The notes beneath the pieces are model-generated. The model ran no database searches and was not told where the DNA came from. It worked only from the letters and a program-made list of their open reading frames with translations. Of a stretch of DNA of 48,937 nt, positions 1 through 7,888 are shown piece by piece; within the stretch, counting starts at the first letter, position 1, and each line of letters opens with the position of its first letter. Source of the stretch: REEB48 sp964355085 (lineage in GTDB: Bacteria > Patescibacteriota > Minisyncoccia > UBA6257 > 02-FULL-45-10c); the NCBI GenBank assembly GCA_964355085.1, contig CAYHBW010000003.1:1-48937 (forward strand), in the 5' to 3' direction. The position numbers and the translations under genes are program-made.

Positions 1-1635
1 GCGGAAGTTCGTGAGCTGTTTCATTTTGCAGACATTCAAAACGAGATCTTCCGCTTTGGCGTTCTGTCCGACAACTTGGCCTTCATAAACTTTGATTGCG
101 GGTCCGATGAACATTTCACCGCGCTCCTGGGCTGTCAGAAGAGCATAGGCGGTGCTGGTTCCGGTTTCATGCGCGATGAGAGATCCGTGCGGATTTGTTT
201 GTATATCTTCCCATTTCGGATGATATCCGGCGAAAAGAGTGTTGATGATACCGTTGCCTTTGGTGTCGATGAGGAATTCATTACGAAAACCTATGAGTCC
301 GCGGGTCGGAATGAAGAAATGGAAGAAGGCGATGCCGTTTTCGACATTCATATTTTTCATTTCTCCTTTGCGGCGGCTCATCTTTTCGATGACAGTTCCG
401 GAGTATTGTTCCGGCGCTTCCATCCAGACATCTTCCGCCGGCTCCATCGTCTTGCCGTTTTCTTCTTTCATGATGACTTCCGGCTTGGAAACTTGGAGCT
501 CGTATCCTTCGCGGCGCATTTTCTCTATCAAAATACCCAAGTGAAGTTCTCCGCGTCCGTTGACGATGAATTCGTCCGGAGATTTTCCCGGAAGAACCTG
601 AAGAGCGACGTCGTTGTCGATCTCTTTCTCAAGGCGCTCTTTGAGGTTGCGGGAGGTGCAATACTGGCCTTCCTGTCCGGCGAAAGGGGAGTTATTCACG
701 CTGAAGATCATTTTCACGGTCGGTTTTTCGATATTGATCGGCGGGAGGGCGACCGGATTGGCGGCGTCGGCTATGGTGTCTCCGATATTTATATTGTCCA
801 CGCCTGCGATTGCTATGATGTCTCCGGCTTCCGCTTCCTGAACTTCAACCCTGGACAGGCCGAGAAACGTCATAAGCGCGGCGACTTTTGTATTCTTGGT
901 CGTTCCTTCACGGCTGATGTGGGCGATGGCTTGCGAGGATTTTATTTTGCCCTGGTGGATTCTGCCGATGCCGATCTTGCCCTTATAATTGTCATAATTG
1001 ATCGAAGTGACCATCATCTGAAACGGACCTTCGGAATTTATTTTCGGTTCCGGAACATATTTGAGGACGGTTTCAAAAACTGGCTTGATGTCGGTCATTT
1101 TTTCCAGTTCCGGAGTCAGTCCCGCCAATCCGAGCTTTGAAGCGGAATAGATGATAGGGAAGTTAAGCTGTTCGTTGTTCGCGCCAAGTTCGATGAAAAG
1201 CTCGATGACTTTTTCAAGGACATAATTCACGCGGGCATTTTTCTTATCGATCTTATTTATGACCAGAACAATCTTGTGTCCCATGGACAGAGCTTTCTTC
1301 AAGACGAATCTGGTCTGGGGCATAGGACCTTCCTGTGCATCGACTAAAAGAAGCGCTCCGTCAGCCATATTCAAAACACGCTCAACTTCACCGCCGAAGT
1401 CGGCATGGCCCGGAGTGTCGATGATGTTTATTTTCGTATCACCATACATGACAGCGGCATTTTTGGAGAAAATGGTGATTCCGCGCTCTCTTTCGATTTC
1501 GTTGGAATCCATGATCATATCCTGGTCGCCAAGTTTGCCGAGATCAGTATCGGATTGTTTCATCATGGTATCCACGAGCGTGGATTTGCCGTGGTCTACG
1601 TGAGCGATGATGGCTATATTGCGTACCTTCTGCAT
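1..1635 (-). CDS. typA: Translational GTPase TypA/BipA (3' end outside window)
   Basis: Ribosome-associated GTPase related to EF-G, linked to 50S assembly and stress or cold adaptation. I translated the minus strand from ATG at 1635: 545 codons stay open to position 1, so the C-terminus lies outside the window (family about 600 aa). G1 AHVDHGKST is at residues 11-19, G3 DTPGH at 73-77 and G4 NKID at 127-130; the last visible residues (CKMKQLTNFR) match the TypA C-terminal domain. A TATAAT at 1644-1649 ends 8 nt before the ATG and there is no Shine-Dalgarno, suggesting a leaderless mRNA. All plus-strand ORFs here are shadows of this gene. Identification is secure. Confidence 0.96.
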   Translation of the reverse strand, partial: MQKVRNIAIIAHVDHGKSTLVDTMMKQSDTDLGKLGDQDMIMDSNEIERERGITIFSKNAAVMYGDTKINIIDTPGHADFGGEVERVLNMADGALLLVDAQEGPMPQTRFVLKKALSMGHKIVLVINKIDKKNARVNYVLEKVIELFIELGANNEQLNFPIIYSASKLGLAGLTPELEKMTDIKPVFETVLKYVPEPKINSEGPFQMMVTSINYDNYKGKIGIGRIHQGKIKSSQAIAHISREGTTKNTKVAALMTFLGLSRVEVQEAEAGDIIAIAGVDNINIGDTIADAANPVALPPINIEKPTVKMIFSVNNSPFAGQEGQYCTSRNLKERLEKEIDNDVALQVLPGKSPDEFIVNGRGELHLGILIEKMRREGYELQVSKPEVIMKEENGKTMEPAEDVWMEAPEQYSGTVIEKMSRRKGEMKNMNVENGIAFFHFFIPTRGLIGFRNEFLIDTKGNGIINTLFAGYHPKWEDIQTNPHGSLIAHETGTSTAYALLTAQERGEMFIGPAIKVYEGQVVGQNAKAEDLVLNVCKMKQLTNFR

Positions 1636-1684
1636 AGTGTTAAATTATATACTAAAATTTTAAATAAGTCCATTTTAAAAAGTT

Positions 1685-1696
1685 ATGGGCGCCCAT
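1685..1696 (-). terminator. Weak palindromic terminator after the 98-aa gene
   Basis: A 12-nt perfect palindrome (ATGGGCGCCCAT) is followed on the minus strand by AACTTTTTAAAA. It lies just past the stop codon at 1705. Confidence 0.4.
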
Positions 1697-1704
1697 TTTG
1701 TATT

Positions 1705-2001
1705 TCAGGTCAGCGTTGTTCCGGCCGGGATGTTTTCCGGGACCTGAAGTTCCTTGATCAGCTTTACGAGCGGCGCCATTTCTCCGGCCGAACCCTCGTA
1801 GATGCGGTATTCCATCCGCTCCTGATTCCGGTCGTATTGCTGAAGAACGATCTGCGTTCCGCCGACTTTCTTCAGCTTCAGGCCGAGAGAGATATCGAGG
1901 CCGATGAAATCCAGCGCGTTTACGCGACTGAACTCATAGCGTTCGATCTCCGCCGTCCGGTCCGTCTCTCCGATCTGCATTGCGATGATCCTGACGATCA
2001 T
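1705..2001 (-). CDS. Small orphan protein, 98 aa
   Basis: I do not recognise a family. The protein is soluble-looking, with alternating hydrophobic and charged residues (ALDFIGLDISLGLKL, QQYDRNQERMEYRIYEG) and no signal peptide or Cys motif. The gene is supported by a strong ribosome binding site (AAGGAGG, 6 nt before the ATG) and by a promoter on the minus strand, TTGACT at 2092-2097, 17-nt spacer, TATACT at 2069-2074, giving a leader of about 60 nt. It sits between typA and another small gene and appears monocistronic. Function unknown. Confidence 0.75.
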   Translation of the reverse strand: MIVRIIAMQIGETDRTAEIERYEFSRVNALDFIGLDISLGLKLKKVGGTQIVLQQYDRNQERMEYRIYEGSAGEMAPLVKLIKELQVPENIPAGTTLT

Positions 2002-2099
2002 GGGTGTCCTCCTTGCGCGATTTGTTCAATTCGGAAAGCTTTGCTGATTCACAGGCATTACTTTTATTAGTATACAATATTTTAAGATAAAAGTCAAAT

Positions 2100-2149
2100 A
2101 AAACAGAAACCCCGTCCGCCTTCGCCATTTGACGAATTGCGGACGGGGT
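2100..2149 (-). terminator. Intrinsic terminator of the 96-aa gene
   Basis: Eleven-bp stem (2109-2119 with 2139-2149) followed on the minus strand by TTTCTGTTTTATTT. The tail runs straight into the TTGACT -35 box of the next minus-strand gene. Confidence 0.85.
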
Positions 2150-2439
2150 CAGCGGAACATGGATAGAGACACGGTTTCATCCTTTTGGATGTCGCTAATC
2201 TCTCCGCGTGTTCCGTGAATCATGAAGGCATAGATCGTTTTTCCGCCGGATTCGTATCTGATCAGCGCGATCAGGTGGCGGAATTCATTATCGCCGATGA
2301 AGGTGATTCCGTACCCGTCTTTCAGAGCGCCATGGATTTCTTCCAATGCTTCGGGGAATTTGCAGAATTTTCCCTTGACGCATCTGCTGTCCCATTTTTT
2401 CGGACTGACTTCCGATGTTTCCGTCCAGATCAGGCGCAT
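2149..2439 (-). CDS. Small orphan protein, 96 aa
   Basis: Unrecognised. The sequence contains a basic, Cys-containing stretch (KKWDSRCVKGKFCKFP) followed by a segment that looks like a small alpha/beta domain (GITFIGDNEFRHLIALI, KTIYAFMIHGTRGEI). The start is fixed by AAGGAG 7 nt upstream of the ATG. A possible promoter is TTGCGC, 17 nt, TATATT at about 2468-2473. The stop codon sits at the base of the terminator stem. It is one of the self-contained small genes described in the summary. No function proposed. Confidence 0.72.
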   Translation of the reverse strand: MRLIWTETSEVSPKKWDSRCVKGKFCKFPEALEEIHGALKDGYGITFIGDNEFRHLIALIRYESGGKTIYAFMIHGTRGEISDIQKDETVSLSMFR

Positions 2440-2500
2440 CAGGACTCCTTATTTCAGCAGCTGATCAAAATATAGCGCTTCAGATGCCGGGGCGCAAGAT

Positions 2501-3604
2501 TCAGGACTGAAGATTTTCAATTACGGCCACTTCCAATGGAACGACGGCAAATGGCGAGTAGCGCATTTCGCTGTGGGCGCGTATAAGGGATTTCAGCAGA
2601 ACGATCGTTTTCTTTTCCTGCGCCAGGACTGCGTGATTTTTCAGATGAGCGAGTTCGTCTTTCGTGATTTCCTTTTCGTAAAGACCGGCGAGGTCGGGAT
2701 TCATTTTAAGCGTGATGACGCGGCGGAGATAATGGATCAGGTCTTTATTGAATTGAACCATGTTGTATCCGGCCTGATCGATTTCGTGGAGATAGGAGAG
2801 CGCTTCTTTAAGCGCTCCTTTCAGGAGATGTTCCGCAAGCTGGACGGTTTTCTTATATCCGATTTTACCGGCAATGCGTTCGACATCCTTAAGTTCGACA
2901 TCCTGATCAAGGGAAGTTATCTGTCCGAGAAGGGATTCTGCATCGCGGAGACTTCCTTCAGCGAGCGCGGCTATCAGCTCGAGAGCATCGCCGGTAATCC
3001 TGAATTTTTCGTTTTTTACGATTGAACCGAGTTTTTTCATTATTTCGTCCAGAGTCAGTTTCCGGAAATGGAATTTCTGCGTCCGGGAAGAGATCGTCGC
3101 CGGAACTTTTTCGTATTCAGTCGTGGCCAGGATGAAAATTGCGTGCGCCGGAGGTTCCTCCAGTGTTTTCAGAAGCGCATTGAAAGCTTCGCGCGTAAGC
3201 ATGTGCACTTCATCTATTATGAAAACTTTGTATTTATAGGAGGTCGGAGAGAGGCGGACGCCTTCCTGAAGATTCCGTATTTCATCTATACCGCGGTTTG
3301 ATGCGGCGTCGATTTCAATCACGTCCAGGGCCCGGCCGGAGTCTATTTCAGCGCACGGGCGGCATTCATTGCACGGCTCGCCCTTGTCATTGAATTTTTT
3401 GTCTTTCTGCCTCGTCTCGCAGTTTGCAAGTTTGGCTATGAGGCGGGCGGTTGTGGTTTTGCCAGATCCGCGGGAGCCATAAAAAAGATACGCATGCGCG
3501 AATCTATCCTGTCGGGCGGCGTTGCGGAGAATCTCTACTATATGTTCCTGGCCTAGCAGATCTTCAAAAGTTTTTGGACGGTATTTGCGGTAGATGGCTA
3601 TCAT
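2501..3604 (-). CDS. dnaX: DNA polymerase III subunit gamma (clamp loader)
   Basis: Clamp-loader ATPase of the replicative polymerase. Walker A GSRGSGKT is at residues 43-50, the zinc site uses C62, C78, C81 and C84, the Walker B Asp-Glu is D131-E132 (IIDEVHML), and the sensor/Arg-finger SR is at 173-174. At 367 aa the protein ends after the collar-type domain III, so there is no tau extension that would bind helicase or polymerase. Start: ATG at 3604; TATACT at 3613-3618 ends 8 nt upstream and no Shine-Dalgarno is present, consistent with a leaderless message. Confidence 0.97.
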   Translation of the reverse strand: MIAIYRKYRPKTFEDLLGQEHIVEILRNAARQDRFAHAYLFYGSRGSGKTTTARLIAKLANCETRQKDKKFNDKGEPCNECRPCAEIDSGRALDVIEIDAASNRGIDEIRNLQEGVRLSPTSYKYKVFIIDEVHMLTREAFNALLKTLEEPPAHAIFILATTEYEKVPATISSRTQKFHFRKLTLDEIMKKLGSIVKNEKFRITGDALELIAALAEGSLRDAESLLGQITSLDQDVELKDVERIAGKIGYKKTVQLAEHLLKGALKEALSYLHEIDQAGYNMVQFNKDLIHYLRRVITLKMNPDLAGLYEKEITKDELAHLKNHAVLAQEKKTIVLLKSLIRAHSEMRYSPFAVVPLEVAVIENLQS

Positions 3605-3609
3605 ATATC

Positions 3610-3655
3610 CAAAGTATAAAGTTAAAAGTATAAAGTGGAAAGTCGAAGAGTGGAA
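3610..3655. repeat. Low-complexity spacer, AAAGT family
   Basis: Degenerate tandem words (AAAGTATAAAGT, AAAAGTATAAAG, GGAAAGTCGAAG) upstream of dnaX. They supply at least one TATACT-like -10 box. The same word family recurs at 7841, 15869, 27988, 28558, 29311 and 35605. Confidence 0.6.
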
Positions 3656-3666
3656 TCTTTGTTGAT

Positions 3667-3698
3667 AAAAAAATACCGCCAGATATTATCTGGCGGGT
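3667..3698 (-). terminator. Intrinsic terminator downstream of tRNA-Trp and RNA element
   Basis: Stem of about 10 bp (ACCGCCAGAT with ATCTGGCGGG) followed on the minus strand by seven T residues. It ends the minus-strand unit that contains the folded element at 3711-3793 and probably tRNA-Trp. Confidence 0.85.
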
Positions 3699-3710
3699 TG
3701 CTGTCCGGTT

Positions 3711-3793
3711 CTTGCGCGCCATAAGCGGGACGGAGCATTAGGACTCCGTAGTTGATGCCTGTATACAGGATCATCCCGCTTATGCCGCGCAAG
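3711..3793 (-). ncRNA. Three-way-junction RNA element of unknown class
   Basis: Outer stem P1 pairs 3711-3730 with 3774-3793: 8 bp, one C-C mismatch, then 11 bp. Inside are two hairpins, 3731-3735 with 3744-3748 (CGGAG/CTCCG) and the palindrome 3758-3769 (CCTGTATACAGG). The element lies between tRNA-Trp and a T7-tailed terminator on the minus strand, so I assign it to that strand. A short open frame crosses it but runs through the terminator, so coding is unlikely. It matches no class I know (hammerhead, twister and 6S were considered). Confidence 0.55.
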
Positions 3794-3841
3794 CTTAAGC
3801 GTGTCCGCCGAGTTAAAATATTTCCATGTCTATGGAACCAG

Positions 3842-3916
3842 CGCGTAGAGCTGGATTCGAACACAGCGTCCTTCCGAGTTTGGACCTCGGTGCTCTGCCC
3901 ATTGAGCTATCTACGC
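3842..3916 (-). tRNA. tRNA-Trp (CCA anticodon)
   Basis: The minus strand gives a 7-bp acceptor (GCGTAGA/TCTACGC), D stem GCTC/GAGC, anticodon stem CCGAG/CTCGG with loop GTCCAAA (anticodon CCA), and a TTCGAAT T loop. CCA is not encoded. The T arm is irregular: GCTG-T-G faces CCAGC, leaving one unpaired T, and the variable loop is 6 nt. A small hairpin (TTCCAT/ATGGAA) follows the 3' end. Confidence 0.88.
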
Positions 3917-4045
3917 GCAAGTTCCACAGACTTAAAGGTACGTAGAAGATATACTATCTCAAATTTTTATACTTGTCAATGTTATTCAAATTTTTATTCA
4001 CAAAATATGTTGAATTAAGGTTCAATTAAGGTTAAAATTATTGGG

Positions 4046-5263
4046 ATGAAGCGCTTTGCCCAACTACTTATTTTCGTAGTCGCCGGATCCGGACTTTTTT
4101 TGTTTTTTCAGACGAAAAACGATGTCCGTATAATCCAGCTCGCGCAGACCTCGGATACTGAAGTGGAAAAGCCGGTCATTAAGGAAAAAGCTCCGAATGA
4201 TCATGACGATATCGCTCCTCAAAAAAAGCTTGATAATCCGCCGGAGGTGATCAAGGCGGCTTATGCGACCGGCTGGACTGCCGGCGGAGTCCAGGGATTG
4301 AACCGGATGATCGAGCTTATAAAAAACACAGAACTGAACGCGATAGTGGTGGATATAAAAGATTACTCCGGCGAATTGAGCTATAGGACTGATATTCCGC
4401 AGGTGGAGGAGTATTCAGGAAACCGCGAGCTGAAAATTCTCCGACCGAACGCGATGATAAAAAAACTTCATGACAATGGAATCTATGTCATAGCCAGACA
4501 GACGATTTTCCAGGATCCGGTTCTGGCTTTAGCGCGTCCTGATCTCGCGTTGATGAGTTCCACGACCGGAAAGCAATGGAGGGATAATCTGAAGGTCATG
4601 TGGATGGATCCGGCCGGGAAAGAAACCTGGGATTACAATATCCTGATTGCGAAAGACGCATTGGCGCGGGGTTTTGACGAAGTGAATTTCGATTACATCC
4701 GTTTCGCTTCCGACGGGAATCTGAACGACATCAAATATCCGTTTTGGGACGAAAAAACTCTCAAGCGTTACGTCATCCGGGATTTCTGGAAATATCTCCG
4801 CCAATCCCTGCCGGATGCGAAAATTTCCGCCGACCTTTTCGGACTGGTGACTTTGAATTATGGGGATGTCGGGATCGGCCAGAATATCGATGACGCTTTC
4901 CATTATTTCGACGCCATCGCGCCGATGGTCTACCCGTCTCATTATCAGAAGGGATTTGACGGATATTCGAACCCGGCTGTGCATCCTTACGAGATCGTCT
5001 ATCGTTCCATGTCGGAGGCGAATGAAAGACTGCGCCATTATATGATCAATGCGGCCAATTCCACTTCGACCGAATATTATCTGGTGAAAAAACCACAGCT
5101 TCGTCCCTGGCTTCAGGATTTCGATCTCGGCGCGACGTATACGGCCGATATGGTCCGGGCGCAAATGAGCGCAACTTACGCGGCTGCCACCGGCACGCCG
5201 GCCGGATGGATGATTTGGGATCCGAGCAATAAATATACGAAAGGAGCGCTGTTGGCGGAATAA
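4046..5263 (+). CDS. Putative glycoside hydrolase-like protein (DUF4015 family)
   Basis: Membrane-anchored protein of 405 aa. An N-terminal hydrophobic segment (residues 4-22) is followed by a linker and then a TIM-barrel-like domain beginning near residue 72 (AAYATGWTAGGVQGLNRM), with VVDIKDYSGELSY and NFDYIRFASDG typical of the DUF4015 putative glycosyl hydrolase family. The domain probably faces the outside and acts on cell-envelope sugars, but no substrate is established. A TAAAAT box at 4033-4038 ends 7 nt before the ATG, with no Shine-Dalgarno. It is the first gene of a run leading to scpA. Confidence 0.85.
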   Translation: MKRFAQLLIFVVAGSGLFLFFQTKNDVRIIQLAQTSDTEVEKPVIKEKAPNDHDDIAPQKKLDNPPEVIKAAYATGWTAGGVQGLNRMIELIKNTELNAIVVDIKDYSGELSYRTDIPQVEEYSGNRELKILRPNAMIKKLHDNGIYVIARQTIFQDPVLALARPDLALMSSTTGKQWRDNLKVMWMDPAGKETWDYNILIAKDALARGFDEVNFDYIRFASDGNLNDIKYPFWDEKTLKRYVIRDFWKYLRQSLPDAKISADLFGLVTLNYGDVGIGQNIDDAFHYFDAIAPMVYPSHYQKGFDGYSNPAVHPYEIVYRSMSEANERLRHYMINAANSTSTEYYLVKKPQLRPWLQDFDLGATYTADMVRAQMSATYAAATGTPAGWMIWDPSNKYTKGALLAE

Positions 5264-5269
5264 TAAATA

Positions 5270-5350
5270 ACGTAGAACCGAGAAACGGAAGAACTAAGGA
5301 ACTTAAGAACGAAGAAACGGAAGAACTGAATAACCAAGAAACCAAATAAC
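5270..5350. repeat. Low-complexity spacer, GAAACGGAAGAACT family
   Basis: Degenerate copies of GAAACGGAAGAACT and GGAACTTAAGAAC before scpA. The inverse complement of the same words (AAGAACGG, ACTGAATAAC) is found at 42924-42960 before htpX. Confidence 0.6.
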
Positions 5351-5354
5351 TAAC

Positions 5355-6107
5355 ATGAGTAATTACGAAGTAAAACTTGATAAATTTTCCGGGCCGTTGG
5401 AAAAACTCCTGGAAATGATAGAGGAGCGGGAGCTGGAAGTCACCATGGTCAGTCTGGCGCAGATCACCGGAGATTTTCTGGAATATCTCAAGACGCTGGA
5501 TGAATCCTCGAAGCATCCGAGTGTGCTGGCGGATTTTGTCGTGGTGGCATCGCGCCTTCTGCTTATAAAATCAAAAGCCATTCTTCCGTCTTTGGAACTT
5601 ACTGAAGAAGAAGAAACCGACATAAAGGATCTGGAGCAGCGCCTGCGCATTTACAAGGAATTCAAAACGGCGAGCGAGCTTATGAAAAAAACCTGGGAAA
5701 ACCGCCGGCCGGTTTATGGCCGGGAACTTTTTTCCAATCTTCCAGTAGTGTTTTATCCGTCTTCGAATCTAAAAGTCGGTTCATTGCTGGAAAAATTAAA
5801 CGGACTTCTCCATGAGCTCGCCGCTTTGATCCCGGATAAGCAGATGGTGAAAAAAGTCATGATGACTTTGGAAATGAAAGTGAAGGAGCTTCTCGGGAGA
5901 CTGAAAGAACAGGCGCAACACAGCTTTCGTGATCTTTCCCAGGACAAGCCGAAAATCGAGATAATCATGATTTTTCTTGCGGTCCTGCATCTTCTGCGCG
6001 AGCGGCTTATCAGCGCAGAGCAGGGGGAGCAGTTTTCCGATATTTCCATAACCTCCGGCAATCCGCATTTTACCGCCGACGAAAAACCTATTTTAAGCAG
6101 CGAATAA
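5355..6107 (+). CDS. scpA: Segregation and condensation protein A
   Basis: Kleisin subunit of the SMC-ScpAB condensin complex. The N-terminal signature YEVKLDKFSGPLEKLLEMIE (residues 4-23) and the following VSLAQITGDFLEYL match ScpA, as do the ADFVVVASRLLLIKSKAILP helix and the C-terminal winged helix (IIMIFLAVLHLLRERLISAEQ). The 250-aa length is normal. scpB follows after 79 nt, as in many bacteria. The ATG directly follows a repeat-like spacer and has no clear Shine-Dalgarno. Confidence 0.95.
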   Translation: MSNYEVKLDKFSGPLEKLLEMIEERELEVTMVSLAQITGDFLEYLKTLDESSKHPSVLADFVVVASRLLLIKSKAILPSLELTEEEETDIKDLEQRLRIYKEFKTASELMKKTWENRRPVYGRELFSNLPVVFYPSSNLKVGSLLEKLNGLLHELAALIPDKQMVKKVMMTLEMKVKELLGRLKEQAQHSFRDLSQDKPKIEIIMIFLAVLHLLRERLISAEQGEQFSDISITSGNPHFTADEKPILSSE

Positions 6108-6186
6108 TGAATTTGGAAAAGGAATTATGGTAAAATATAGGATAACTTTATTAGCTGTTCACAGTGCATGATTCCGCTTCAATAAC

Positions 6187-6867
6187 ATGGATAATTCAGC
6201 AAAAACTACCGGATTGATTTCAAAGCTTGAGGCGCTGCTGTTTATTTACGGAGAACCGCTTGAGCCGAAGAAGCTGGCAAAAATCCTCGGAGTGAAGGAG
6301 TCCGAAGTTTCAGCCGGGCTGGATCTTTTGAAAAACGAACTTGGCCGCGATGAGCGGGGTCTTGTCCTGATGGAAGACAAAGAAAAAATCCAGCTTGTCA
6401 CAAAGCCGGAATTTTCCAAGCTGCTTGAAGATATCACCAAGCAGGAATTCACGGAATCTTTGACTCCGGCCGCTCTGGAAACCCTTTCAATTATCGCTTA
6501 TGCCGGTCCGATTTCCCGGGCCGATATAGAATATATCCGCGGGGTAAATTCAAGTTTCATAGTGCGGGCGCTTCTCATGAGGGGTCTTGTGGACAGAAGC
6601 GTCGACCCTAAAAGATCCAATACCTATCTGTACAGCACGAGTTTTGAATTGCTCCGCCATCTCGGTCTGACGAAGAACTCCGATCTTCCTGATTATTCGA
6701 AATATAAGGAGCTTGTCGCCCATATGCACGAGGAGCTTCAGCAAAAGGACGCGGCGCAGCAAAATCCTCTGGTTCCGGCCGATGCGACCGTTCCTGAATC
6801 TCAACCGGAAGCCCCGGTCTTGCCTGAAAATCCTGACGCTAAAGAGAAAGATCCGGAAACAGGATAA
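6187..6867 (+). CDS. scpB: Segregation and condensation protein B
   Basis: Partner of ScpA that binds the kleisin through two winged helices. KLEALLFIYGEPLEPKKLAKIL (residues 13-34) is the first winged helix and LETLSIIAYAGPISRADIEYI the second, including the RGV motif that follows. The C-terminal 50 residues are a Pro/Glu-rich, probably disordered tail. A -10-like TAAAAT lies at about 6131-6136, giving a leader of around 50 nt, so it may be expressed apart from scpA. The next gene starts 9 nt downstream. Confidence 0.95.
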   Translation: MDNSAKTTGLISKLEALLFIYGEPLEPKKLAKILGVKESEVSAGLDLLKNELGRDERGLVLMEDKEKIQLVTKPEFSKLLEDITKQEFTESLTPAALETLSIIAYAGPISRADIEYIRGVNSSFIVRALLMRGLVDRSVDPKRSNTYLYSTSFELLRHLGLTKNSDLPDYSKYKELVAHMHEELQQKDAAQQNPLVPADATVPESQPEAPVLPENPDAKEKDPETG

Positions 6868-6876
6868 AAATAAAAA

Positions 6877-7830
6877 ATGAACGAAAACAACAATCTGAAA
6901 ATTTTATTCGCTCTGATGATGACGATTCTGCTTGTTTCAGCCGGCGGTGAAATCCGCGGGGAAAATAAACCGGCCGCGGTTGACGATTTTTCCGAATCCG
7001 GAAATCTTCCGAAAAAATTCGCCTTGGCGAATCCGCTCGGATTTTTCAATCCCGAGCCGGCGGAGAAATTTCCGGTCCGGAGCGATTGGACGTTGCTCGA
7101 TCCGGATCTGAAGGCGAAGGCGGCGGTTGCGAAAGATCTTGATTCAGGCGTTGATATGTACCGTTCCAATACCGCCGAGAGATGGGCATTGGCATCGCTG
7201 ACAAAACTGATGAGCGCCGTAGTCGCTTCCGAGGAACTCGGAACGGACAGCAGCATTGTGATTTCCGAAAAAGCCATGTCTACCGAAGGCGTATCGGGAA
7301 ATTTCAGGGTAAACGAGGTTTACTCGTCCGGAGATCTCATTAAGGCGATGTTGGTGGTTTCCAGCAACCGCGCCGCGATGGCGATAGCGGATTCTATCGG
7401 AGTTCTGCAGTTCGTCGATAAGATGCAGATGAAAGCTAATTCATTGGGTATGGAAAATACCGCTTTTGCCGAGCCGACAGGATTGTCTTTCATGAATCAG
7501 GGGACTGTCGAGGATCTGGAAAAATTAGTAAGATACATCTATGTCCGCCATCCGGAACTGCTTGAGATCAGCAGGCGTGAATCTGTACGTTTGAAGGAGC
7601 TTATCCGCGGGGAAGAGAGGGAAATCCTCAACATCAACGCATTCGCGCATTCCAGGCAGGATTTTTTCGGCGGGAAAACCGGTTATACCGATCAGGCCGG
7701 GGGGAACCTCATAACCATACTTGAACATGAGGGGCGCAGAATTTTATACATAGTGCTTGGGACTGACGATCGTTTCGGGCAGACGGAATTATTAAGCGGT
7801 TGGACATTCAGGGCGTTCAATTTCAAGTAG
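6877..7830 (+). CDS. D-alanyl-D-alanine carboxypeptidase (S11 family)
   Basis: Penicillin-binding-protein-type carboxypeptidase that trims peptidoglycan pentapeptides outside the membrane. An N-terminal hydrophobic segment (residues 8-22) precedes the catalytic domain. The three active-site motifs are present: SLTK at 107-110 (nucleophile S107, K110), SSN at 162-164 and KTG at 267-269. At 317 aa it has little or no C-terminal domain after the catalytic core. It begins 9 nt after scpB and is followed by mraY, so this stretch combines chromosome segregation and wall synthesis genes. Confidence 0.93.
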   Translation: MNENNNLKILFALMMTILLVSAGGEIRGENKPAAVDDFSESGNLPKKFALANPLGFFNPEPAEKFPVRSDWTLLDPDLKAKAAVAKDLDSGVDMYRSNTAERWALASLTKLMSAVVASEELGTDSSIVISEKAMSTEGVSGNFRVNEVYSSGDLIKAMLVVSSNRAAMAIADSIGVLQFVDKMQMKANSLGMENTAFAEPTGLSFMNQGTVEDLEKLVRYIYVRHPELLEISRRESVRLKELIRGEEREILNINAFAHSRQDFFGGKTGYTDQAGGNLITILEHEGRRILYIVLGTDDRFGQTELLSGWTFRAFNFK

Positions 7831-7840
7831 TCGGGGAGTT

Positions 7841-7870
7841 CTAAAGTCGAAAGTCAATAAAGTCAAAATT
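7841..7870. repeat. Low-complexity spacer, AAAGTC family
   Basis: Tandem words TAAAGTCGAAAGTC and ATAAAGTCAAAA between the carboxypeptidase gene and mraY. Confidence 0.55.
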
Positions 7871-7888
7871 CCTTATTAATATACAAAA

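Noticed and set aside
76..1603. Long plus-strand ORFs at the window start
   Set aside because: They are shadows of typA; the minus strand gives a full set of GTPase motifs over 545 codons.
3622..3864. 80-aa minus-strand ORF
   Set aside because: It runs through the 3' half of tRNA-Trp, the folded RNA element and the terminator, and has no ribosome binding site at its start.
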